10,961 nucleotides of DNA from an uncultured Bacteroidales bacterium (GTDB lineage Bacteria > Bacteroidota > Bacteroidia > Bacteroidales > UBA932). The stretch is from positions 1 to 10,961 of the forward strand of contig CAJOMB010000077.1 of the NCBI GenBank assembly GCA_905235615.1, given 5' to 3'. Positions 1 to 7,488 of the stretch are shown here, one piece after another. Every line of letters starts with the position of its first letter. The stretch's first letter is position 1. Both the position numbers and the translations under genes were made by a program. The notes beneath the pieces are model-generated. The model did no database searches. It had not been told where the DNA came from and worked only from the letters and a program-made list of their open reading frames with translations.

Positions 1-1
1 C

Positions 2-3000
2 TCGCTGTTCAAATTGCCGGACAGTGTGGACCTGAACCGGCTTAAACAGGCTCTGGAAGCTGTTCAGCTGGCTCATCCGTACATGCTGTCGCGCCTGGTC
101 CTTCATGAGGGGGAGCCCTGCATGGATACTCCGGATCAGCCCAGGCCGGAGGTCCCCATCCTCACAACGCTGGATCGGAGCAAACTGGCCCGGGCCATGT
201 CCTTGGACCCGCAGAACGGCGGTCCTCTTGTCCGTACGGAACTTTACCGGACTCCGGAAGGAAACTTTTTCTATTTTGACGCCCACCACATCCTCTTCGA
301 CGGCGCTTCCACCTACCTTTTCCTCCAAGACCTGAACAAGGCCTTTAACGGAGAGGAGCTGGAAAAGGAAAAGATGAGCGGTGTCGATGTGGCCTTGAAA
401 GAGCAGGAGCAGCGTGGCACCGATGCCTTCCGGGAAGCACAGGAGTGGTATGCCAGGACCTTCGGCCTCGGGGCAGAGACAGAGTCCCGCATAATCCCGG
501 ACAAAGCAGGGGAAGAGGGTCCCTACAGGGAACTGATGGTGGACTTGGCCCTCACCAAACACGCTATGCAGGTGGTACTGGACCATTATCGCTATGCGGA
601 CAGCATTCTTTTTACCACGGCTTTCGGCCTTACCCTGGCCGCCTGGAGTGCGGACGACAAAGCCGCTTTCACCAGCATCTGGAACGGTAGAAAGGGCTTT
701 TCCGGTGGAATCGGCATGCAAGTGCACACCATCCCTGTTTATGTGGAAGCGCAGGCAGACACAGCGCTGAAAGACATCCTTGACGCCGCCAAGGACCAAA
801 CCCTGGGCATCCGTTCCCGCGGTTTCTATTCCTTTGCCGATTGTGCCCGAGACCTGGGTCTGGCTAGCGCCATCAATTTCGGATTCCAGGGCAACTTCGT
901 AGGCGATCGTCCTATCCTGACGCTGGGAGAGCAGCAGATAGAAGGGGAGGACCTGCGTACCAACCCTCCCGGCATCGGCCTGTCCATTGAGTTTTTCACC
1001 GCCGCGGACGGCCCCTACAAGATGCGTTTCTGGTATCGCAGCGGCCGATACAGCGAGGAGCTCCTGCGCAGCTTTGCGGAAAGTTTCACCGCTACCGTGC
1101 TGTCCATGGAAAAAGCGGAGACTGTGAAAGACCTCCAATACGTCAGCGCTGCACAGCTTGGGGAACTGGACAGCTTCCAGCCCGCCATGGACAACTTCAA
1201 GGCAGATAAAACCGTCCTGGACCTCTTCAAGCAGCAAGACCCCAAGTCCACGGCGCTGGTGTACAAGGACCTCCGCCTCACGTACGGGCAGGTGGACGAA
1301 ATAACGGACCGCCTGGCTGCCTATATTGAGAAAAACGTGGGTTCCGGCAAGGTGGTTTCCATCATGGTGGGCCGCAACGCATACAATATGATTGCCCCGC
1401 TGGGCGTTCTCAAAGCCGGTTGCGCCTACCAGCCGCTGGATCCGTCCTACCCGCCGGACCGCCTCCAGTTCATGGTGAAAGATGCCTCAAGCGCCCTCCT
1501 CATCCACGACGAAGACCTGGACGTGAAAGGCTTCGACGGCCCGCGTCTGGTCACCAAGGACATTGACGCGCTGCCGGAAGGCAAGCCCACGGCCGTGCCC
1601 AAGGCCGATGACCTCTTTGTCCTGCTGTACACCTCCGGCACCACCGGCACGCCCAAGGGCTGCATGCTGCCGCATCGCACCGTGAGCCTCTTTACCCAGC
1701 GCCATGTTGCGGCCCTGGGCATCGGTCCCCAGTCCCGCCTCTCGGCCTATGCCAGCTTTGGCTTCGACGCCTTTGTCGGGGACCTCTTCGGCGCTCTGGC
1801 TGCGGGCGCCGCACTGTACATCATCCCGGAAGAAATCCGGCTGGATCTGCCTGCCCTGCACGCTTTCTTTGAGGAAAACGGCCTCACCGTCGCCTTCATG
1901 ACCACCCAGGTGGCCACCCAGTTCGCCATCAACTTCCCGGAGTGCAAAGGCCTGGAAGCGCTGTGGACCGGCGGCGAGAAACTCTCCTCGTTCCCGCTTC
2001 CCAAGTACCGTCTCTTCAACTGCTACGGTCCCACCGAGAGCCTGTGCTACACCATTTTCAAGGAGGTGCAGGCGGAGGCGTCGGTGCCGCCCATCGGCAA
2101 GCCCCTTCCAGGCATCCATGCGTACGTGGTGGCCAAAGGCGGCCAGCGGCTTCCCGTGGGCGCCTGTGGTGAGCTTCTGGAAGCCGGCGAGCAGGTTGGT
2201 GACGGCTACCTGGGCCGCCCGGACAAGACGGCGGAGGTTTTTGCCGACAATCCCTACGAGGCCGACAAGGCCTACCGACGCCTGTACCGCACCGGCGATG
2301 TGGTGCGTTACCGGGCCGACGGCGATATCGATTTCATCGGCCGCAAGGACTCCCAAGTGAAAATCCGTGGTTTCCGCATCGAGCTCAAGGAAGTGGAAAC
2401 GGTTATCCGCGAGTTCGAGGGCATCAAAGACGTCACCGTGCAGGCCTTTGATGAGTCTGAGGGGGGCGGCAAGTTCATGGCGGCGTATATTGTTGCCGAT
2501 ACGCCTGTCGATATCGACAAGCTCAACGCCTTTATCGCGGCCAGCAAACCGCCGTACATGGTGCCCGCCATCACCATGCAGATAGACGCCATCCCGCTGA
2601 ACGTGAACCAGAAGGTGGACAGGAAGGCCCTGCCCAAACCGCAGCGGCAAAGCAGCGCCAAACCGGCGGAAAACGCCCCGCTGAACCTCTTGGAGGAGGA
2701 AATTGCCGGTATCATCCGGGGGGCGGCCAACATCGAGGGCTTCGGCCTTACGGAACCGCTCATGTACTACGGCCTCAGCTCCCTGAGCGCCCTGCGTATC
2801 GCCACGGAACTGTACAAGAAATACGGCGTGCAGGTGGACATGGGCAGCTTTGCCCGTACGGCCACCCTGCAAAGCATTGAGAACGAGGTGCTTAAGGTTC
2901 TTATGGCGGGCGATCGGAAGACGCAGGAGGAAGTGCCAGCCGTCACGGAACCGCAGGAACTCACCTTCCAGCAGGAGGGCGTGTATTACGACTGTATGAA

Positions 3001-6000
3001 AGCCCCGCATGAGACGCTGTACAACATCCCCATGCTGTGGCGATTCAACGGAGACGTGACGCCGGAAGCCGTGCGCGATGCCGCTCTGGCCGTGCTCAAG
3101 GCCCATCCCAGCCTGAATACCGTGTTCCGGCAGACGGGCGGCAAGGTATACGCGGTTTCCGTGGAAGCGGAGCCGCAGGTGAGCATGGAGAAAACGGATG
3201 GACCCGTGGTGGCGGAAAACTTCCGGGAAACTTTTGTGGAGCCGTTCAAGCTGTCCGAGGGCCCGCTGTACCGGGTGAAGGTGCTGGATACGCCGGAGGG
3301 TGTGGTTCTGGCCACCGATTTCCACCATCTGGTGTTTGATGGCGCCTCCTACGACATCTTCGGCAAACAACTCTCTGCCGCCCTGCAGGGCACGGAGCCG
3401 GAAGCGGAGACCTTTACCTATGCCCAATATGCCGCCGCCCAGAAGGCGGAAGCGGGCTCCGAGTCTTACGAGCAGGACAAGGCCTTCTTTGCCCGTCAGC
3501 TGAGCGGCTTCGAGGAAGTCTCCGAGATTCTTTCCGACATGCCCGCCCACGAGGGAAAGGGCAGGGAAATGTATGTGGCGGAGGGGGTGCAGGCGCCCGG
3601 TATTGCAGAGCGATGCAAACAGCTGGGCATCACACCGGCCAGTTACTTCCTGGCGGCCACGTATATGGCTGTATCGGCCTTTACCGGCAAACGGAAGGTG
3701 TACATTTGCACCGTGTCCAACGGCCGCGGCAATCTGAAGACCGCCGGCACTATGGGTATGTTTGTGAATACGCTGGCACTGGGCGGAGATGTAATTGACG
3801 GCACCGTGGAAGACTATCTGAAGGCTGTGCACGCAGATTTCTCGGAGACGTTGCAGCACGAGAACTATCCTTTCCCGCAGGTGGCGGCAGACTTCAGCTT
3901 CCAGCCCCGGATCATGCTTGCGTACGAGGTGGGGGTGGTGGAGGGCTATGCCGGCATGCGCAGCGAAGTGCTGGAAACCGGCTATCCCAAGTTCCCGGTG
4001 AGCATTTTTGTCGATGGCGAAGAAGGCAGCGAGCGCTTTGTCGTGGCCTATGACGACAAACTTTATAGTGAAGGACTCATGCAGAACGTGGCCCGGACGC
4101 TTGCTTCCGTAGCCCGCGGCCTGCTGCAGTACAGCAAGATGGAGGAGGTGCCCTTTGTCTCCGATGCGCAGCTCCAGGAACTGAACGGATTCAACCGTTA
4201 CACGCGCGAAGTCAACGGGGCCGATACCATTGTCACGCTCTTCCGCAAACAAGCCGCCGTAACGCCCGGTAATGTGGCTGTGGCCGCAAACGGAAAGACG
4301 TGGACTTATGAGGAAGCGGACCGCATGACGGACCGCATAGCGGCGCACATCGCCCTCTTGGGACTGGGCCGCGAGGACGTGGTGTCGGTGCTTATCGGCC
4401 GGAACGAATGGATGGTACTGGCCTCACTGGGCATCCTCAAGGCCGGTTGTGCCTATCAGCCGTTGGATGCTTCCTATCCGGAAGAACGGCTCAATTTCAT
4501 GATCGGGGATGCATCGGCCAAACTGCTCATTGCTGATGAAGAACTCCTGCCCATCCTGAAGGATTACCGGGGCCCTGTTCTGAAGACAGCTGATATTCAG
4601 AAACTTAAAGATGGCCCGCTGCCGGAGGGACCGGCTCCTGACAGCCTCTTTATCCTGCTTTACACCTCCGGTTCCACAGGCGTGCCCAAGGGGGTGATGC
4701 TGGAGCACCGGAACCTGGTGAATTTCTGTGCCTGGTATCGGGACTATTATGGCTTGAAACCGGAGCACAAGGTGGCGGCGTATGCCAGTTACGGCTTCGA
4801 TGCCTGCATGATGGATATGTATCCGGCCCTCTCCACCGGTGCGGCGGTGTTCATTATCCCGGAGGAGACGCGCCACGACATGGTGGCCTTGGACCGCTTT
4901 ATGGCCGATAACGGCATCACGCACAGCTTCATGACCACTCAGGTGGGTGTGATGTTCGAGAAATATTTCCCGGAGAACCCGTCGCTGAAGCACCTGTCTG
5001 TGGGCGGTGAGAAGCTGGTGTCTGTGGACCCGCCCCAATATGCCTTCCACAACGCCTACGGCCCCACCGAGTGCACCATTTTCTCCACCATATTCGACGT
5101 GAAAGCGCGGGAGGAGAACATTCCCATCGGCCATCCGCTGGAAAATTATTTTTTGTATGTGACAGACAGCCAGTTCCGTCGCCTGCCCGTGGGTGCTCCC
5201 GGGGAGCTCATCATTGCCGGTGCCGGTGTCGGGCGCGGCTACCTGAATCAGCCGGAGAAGTCGGCGGAAAGCTTTATCGACAATCCTTTCTGTCCGGGTA
5301 TGCGGGCGTACCGCTCCGGCGACATTGTGCGCTATCGGCCCGACGGAAACATTGAATTTGTGGGCCGACGGGATTCCATGGTGAAGGTGCGCGGTTTCCG
5401 CATTGAGACCAAGGAGGTGGAGGCCGTGCTGCGGGAGATGCCGGGTGTACAGGACGTGACCGTACAGGCTTTCGACAAGCCTTCCGGCGGCAAGTTCCTG
5501 GCCGCCTATGTGGTGATGGAGGGGACCTTGGACGCCAAAGCGGCCGGTGCTTTCATCCGCGAGCGCAAACCGCCGTACATGGTGCCGGAGAGCTTCAACC
5601 AGATAGACCGCATTCCGCTCAACGTGAACCAGAAGGTGGACCGCAAGGCCCTGCCGGCCCCGGCGCTTCGTTCCGTGGCGGAATATGTGGCGCCGGAAAC
5701 GCCCCTGGAGAAGACGCTGTGCGACATTTTCGCCTCGGTGTTGGAAGTGGACCAGGTGGGTGCCACGGACAATTTCTTTGACTTGGGCGGTACGTCATTA
5801 GTGGTTACCAATGTGCTGGTGGCAGCCCAGAAGGCCGGCCTCGCGTTTGCCTATGCGGATGTGTTCTCTCATCCCACGGCGCGCAGCCTGGCGGCCTTCC
5901 TGATCGGAAGTGAGGTCCAGACAGAGGTGAGCATAAAGGATTATGATTATACCGCCATCCATAGCCTGCTCTCTGGCAACACGCTGGAAGCCTTTTTGAA

Positions 6001-7129
6001 GGGTGAACGGCAGCCGCTGGGCAAGAACATCCTTCTGACGGGCGTTACCGGCTTCCTGGGCATCCACATCTTGCGGGAGCTGCTGATTGGTACGCCGGAC
6101 GACACGATTGTCTGGTGCCTCATCCGTTCCCGCAAGGCAGGCTCCACCACGGGCTGGCTCAAGGAAATGCTGACGTATTACTTCAATGAGGACTTTTCCC
6201 CGCTGTTGGGTGGGCGTATCCGCATTATTCAGGGCGATATCACCCAGCCGGAAGTGTTCCAGTCCATTCTGGATTCCGGCACTCCCATAGACCTGGTCAT
6301 CAACAGTGCTGCCAATGTGAAGCACTTCTCCAAGGGTACGGACATCGAGGAAGTGAACTATGGCGGTGTCAAGAACATCGTGGCCTTCTGTGAGCAGAGC
6401 CGTGCCCGCCTGGTACACATTTCCACGGAGAGTGTTGGCGGTTCTACGCCGGGAATGCAGCCGGTGGTGTTCGATGAAAAGGATCTGTACTTTGGCCAGA
6501 AAACGGACAACCAGTATGTACATTCCAAGTTCCTGGCGGAGCGCCACATCCTGGAACACATGGTGGGCGGAACCATTAATGCCAAGATTCTTCGGGCAGG
6601 TAACCTCTCGCCGCGCTCATCCGACGGTGAGTTTCAGATGAATATGAATGCCAATGCCGCCATGGGACGCCTCAAGGCCTGCAAACGGCTGGGGATGGTA
6701 CCTTATGCTTCGCTTACTGCCAGGATGGAATTCTCGCCCATTGACGAGGCGGCCCGCGCCGTGGTTCTGCTGAGCACTACTCCGCGTGAGACCTGCGTGC
6801 TGCACCTCTCCAACAACCACCTCATTCCCATGGAGGATGTGCTGGGCAGGCTCTCGCTGGTAGGGGAGACCCCGCTTGAATATGTAGAACTGGAGGAATT
6901 CAACGCTACACTGGCCCAAGCCATGAATGACCCGGCCCTGGCGCCGGATCTGTCCCTCCTGGTGGCCTACAACCAGGCTTCGGACAAGGAACCTCAGGTG
7001 ATTAACTGGCCGTCTACGCAGTTCAGCCTGCAAGTGCTCATGCGCCTGGGATTCCACTGGAGTCCCACCACACCGGCCTATCTGGACCAAATGTTCGATA
7101 TGCTGCGCAGCTTGGGTTATTTTGACTGA
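2..7129 (+). CDS. Nonribosomal peptide synthetase, C-A-T-C-A-T-R, 5'-truncated by the window
   Basis: This cytoplasmic assembly line probably makes an N-acyl dipeptide released as an aldehyde. The frame is open from base 2 with no real start, so the gene begins upstream. Residues are counted from the TTG at base 14. Domains: C1 up to ~390 (HHILFDG 91-97); A1 ~400-875 (YTSGTTGTPKG within 537-549, YGPTE, RGFRIEL, catalytic Lys867 in NQKVDRK); T1 ~885-965 (likely pantetheinylated Ser923 in an atypical GLSSL site); C2 ~979-1390 (HHLVFDG 1104-1110, MGMFVNT from 1247); A2 ~1404-1882 (YTSGSTGVPKG, Lys1874); T2 ~1888-1962 (DLGGTSL, Ser1928); thioester reductase ~2004-2371 (TGVTGFLG 2009-2016, Thr2138, Tyr2168, Lys2172). 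All catalytic motifs that I checked are present. There is no epimerase or thioesterase. The substrates are not assignable with confidence. The gene ends at a TGA, and no intrinsic terminator is visible after it. The NRPS-R call is very secure; the product is inferred. Confidence 0.97.
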   Translation, partial: SLFKLPDSVDLNRLKQALEAVQLAHPYMLSRLVLHEGEPCMDTPDQPRPEVPILTTLDRSKLARAMSLDPQNGGPLVRTELYRTPEGNFFYFDAHHILFDGASTYLFLQDLNKAFNGEELEKEKMSGVDVALKEQEQRGTDAFREAQEWYARTFGLGAETESRIIPDKAGEEGPYRELMVDLALTKHAMQVVLDHYRYADSILFTTAFGLTLAAWSADDKAAFTSIWNGRKGFSGGIGMQVHTIPVYVEAQADTALKDILDAAKDQTLGIRSRGFYSFADCARDLGLASAINFGFQGNFVGDRPILTLGEQQIEGEDLRTNPPGIGLSIEFFTAADGPYKMRFWYRSGRYSEELLRSFAESFTATVLSMEKAETVKDLQYVSAAQLGELDSFQPAMDNFKADKTVLDLFKQQDPKSTALVYKDLRLTYGQVDEITDRLAAYIEKNVGSGKVVSIMVGRNAYNMIAPLGVLKAGCAYQPLDPSYPPDRLQFMVKDASSALLIHDEDLDVKGFDGPRLVTKDIDALPEGKPTAVPKADDLFVLLYTSGTTGTPKGCMLPHRTVSLFTQRHVAALGIGPQSRLSAYASFGFDAFVGDLFGALAAGAALYIIPEEIRLDLPALHAFFEENGLTVAFMTTQVATQFAINFPECKGLEALWTGGEKLSSFPLPKYRLFNCYGPTESLCYTIFKEVQAEASVPPIGKPLPGIHAYVVAKGGQRLPVGACGELLEAGEQVGDGYLGRPDKTAEVFADNPYEADKAYRRLYRTGDVVRYRADGDIDFIGRKDSQVKIRGFRIELKEVETVIREFEGIKDVTVQAFDESEGGGKFMAAYIVADTPVDIDKLNAFIAASKPPYMVPAITMQIDAIPLNVNQKVDRKALPKPQRQSSAKPAENAPLNLLEEEIAGIIRGAANIEGFGLTEPLMYYGLSSLSALRIATELYKKYGVQVDMGSFARTATLQSIENEVLKVLMAGDRKTQEEVPAVTEPQELTFQQEGVYYDCMKAPHETLYNIPMLWRFNGDVTPEAVRDAALAVLKAHPSLNTVFRQTGGKVYAVSVEAEPQVSMEKTDGPVVAENFRETFVEPFKLSEGPLYRVKVLDTPEGVVLATDFHHLVFDGASYDIFGKQLSAALQGTEPEAETFTYAQYAAAQKAEAGSESYEQDKAFFARQLSGFEEVSEILSDMPAHEGKGREMYVAEGVQAPGIAERCKQLGITPASYFLAATYMAVSAFTGKRKVYICTVSNGRGNLKTAGTMGMFVNTLALGGDVIDGTVEDYLKAVHADFSETLQHENYPFPQVAADFSFQPRIMLAYEVGVVEGYAGMRSEVLETGYPKFPVSIFVDGEEGSERFVVAYDDKLYSEGLMQNVARTLASVARGLLQYSKMEEVPFVSDAQLQELNGFNRYTREVNGADTIVTLFRKQAAVTPGNVAVAANGKTWTYEEADRMTDRIAAHIALLGLGREDVVSVLIGRNEWMVLASLGILKAGCAYQPLDASYPEERLNFMIGDASAKLLIADEELLPILKDYRGPVLKTADIQKLKDGPLPEGPAPDSLFILLYTSGSTGVPKGVMLEHRNLVNFCAWYRDYYGLKPEHKVAAYASYGFDACMMDMYPALSTGAAVFIIPEETRHDMVALDRFMADNGITHSFMTTQVGVMFEKYFPENPSLKHLSVGGEKLVSVDPPQYAFHNAYGPTECTIFSTIFDVKAREENIPIGHPLENYFLYVTDSQFRRLPVGAPGELIIAGAGVGRGYLNQPEKSAESFIDNPFCPGMRAYRSGDIVRYRPDGNIEFVGRRDSMVKVRGFRIETKEVEAVLREMPGVQDVTVQAFDKPSGGKFLAAYVVMEGTLDAKAAGAFIRERKPPYMVPESFNQIDRIPLNVNQKVDRKALPAPALRSVAEYVAPETPLEKTLCDIFASVLEVDQVGATDNFFDLGGTSLVVTNVLVAAQKAGLAFAYADVFSHPTARSLAAFLIGSEVQTEVSIKDYDYTAIHSLLSGNTLEAFLKGERQPLGKNILLTGVTGFLGIHILRELLIGTPDDTIVWCLIRSRKAGSTTGWLKEMLTYYFNEDFSPLLGGRIRIIQGDITQPEVFQSILDSGTPIDLVINSAANVKHFSKGTDIEEVNYGGVKNIVAFCEQSRARLVHISTESVGGSTPGMQPVVFDEKDLYFGQKTDNQYVHSKFLAERHILEHMVGGTINAKILRAGNLSPRSSDGEFQMNMNANAAMGRLKACKRLGMVPYASLTARMEFSPIDEAARAVVLLSTTPRETCVLHLSNNHLIPMEDVLGRLSLVGETPLEYVELEEFNATLAQAMNDPALAPDLSLLVAYNQASDKEPQVINWPSTQFSLQVLMRLGFHWSPTTPAYLDQMFDMLRSLGYFD
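2544..2565 (+). repeat. 22-bp exact repeat, copy 1, near the A10 motif of A1
   Basis: An identical 22-base stretch recurs at 5565-5586, encoding the same KPPYMVP segment in the C-terminal subdomain of each adenylation domain. A second exact 21-base match follows at the same offset (2600-2620 and 5621-5641, NVNQKVD). The equal 3021-base offset shows these are homologous positions in the two modules. They reflect module duplication or later gene conversion, not a mobile element. Confidence 0.85.
5565..5586 (+). repeat. 22-bp exact repeat, copy 2, near the A10 motif of A2
   Basis: This is the partner of the copy at 2544-2565. The adjacent 21-base copy lies at 5621-5641. Codon-level identity is retained here although the upstream specificity core of the two A domains has diverged clearly. 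Confidence 0.85.
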
Positions 7130-7181
7130 TTACTGATTCGGGCAGAATTTATTCGGACTTTTCAAGACCATCGAGGGACAA

Positions 7182-7430
7182 TCATCGGCCACCGCCGCCG
7201 AATCCGCCGCCGGTGCCGCTGATGCTGCCGGCTTTCTGCACGGTGTTGGTAAAGGTCCTGGTGCTCATGGAGTTGGTCCAGTTCATCGTGTAGATGAGCA
7301 TGCGGGTGTCCATGCCCATTTCCCGGGCCAGCTGGGAGAACTCGGCCATGCCATACAGCTGGGCATACACCAGGTAGTCTTTCCAGAGCCCCACTTCCGT
7401 GGCTCCACGCTGGTCGGAGTCTGCGTGTTT
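7182..7430 (-). pseudogene. 3' remnant of a DUF2207-family membrane protein gene
   Basis: Read on the minus strand, the frame carries DQRGATEVGLWKDYLVYAQL, then YGMAEFSQLA, and ends SGTGGGFGGGGR followed by TGA. An acidic/EV-LWK-YLVYA block before a Gly-rich tail is typical of the C-terminus of DUF2207 predicted membrane proteins in Bacteroidota. The N-terminal domain, the transmembrane segments and most of the cytoplasmic part are missing. Upstream the frame stays open only to a TAG at 7476-7478, through AT-rich codons with no family likeness, so homology seems to stop near base 7425-7430. A GTG at 7392-7394 could in principle start a 70-residue protein, but it lies inside the conserved block and is unlikely to be a real start. 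The remnant converges on the NRPS, with 52 bases between the two stop codons. Confidence 0.7.
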
Positions 7431-7488
7431 ATATTTACGCGTAATTTTACGCAGAAGAATATGACTATAATCCGACTATCTCCACATT
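7431..7488. other. AT-rich gap between the DUF2207 remnant and envC; likely breakpoint
   Basis: No gene is seen here. G+C is 22 of 70 bases over 7431-7500, far below the GC-rich coding sequence on both sides. The strip holds the perfect palindrome TTACGCGTAA (7435-7444) and a second TTACGTAA (7496-7503) just inside envC. It lies exactly where DUF2207 homology stops and envC ends. I see no transposase, target-site duplication or tRNA end. Confidence 0.5.
7439..7452 (-). other. Small stem-loop downstream of envC, weak terminator candidate
   Basis: On the minus strand GCGTAAAATTACGC folds into a 5-bp stem (GCGTA/TACGC) with a 4-base loop, starting 36 bases past the envC stop codon. It lacks a following T-run, so Rho-independent termination is doubtful. 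It is the only hairpin I noticed near the 3' end of this operon. Confidence 0.2.

Noticed and set aside
14..16. TTG at base 14 as the NRPS start codon
   Set aside because: The frame is open to the window edge, and the C domain lacks its normal N-terminal segment. The preceding codons (SLFK) continue the domain.
1487..4348. A 953-codon open frame on the minus strand inside the NRPS gene
   Set aside because: It lies fully antisense to A1-T1-C2-A2, whose motifs are unmistakable. Its translation is rich in His, Arg and Gly with no domain I recognise. Long antisense frames are expected opposite GC-rich coding sequence.
7130..7181. Bidirectional terminator between the NRPS and the DUF2207 remnant
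   Set aside because: I looked for inverted repeats with T-runs and found none of useful length. The small CTGATTACTGATT direct repeat after the NRPS stop codon has no clear role.
7182..7394. An intact 70-residue gene starting at GTG 7394
   Set aside because: The start lies within a conserved DUF2207 block (EVGLWKDYLV), and homology continues a few codons upstream. A truncated remnant is a better fit.
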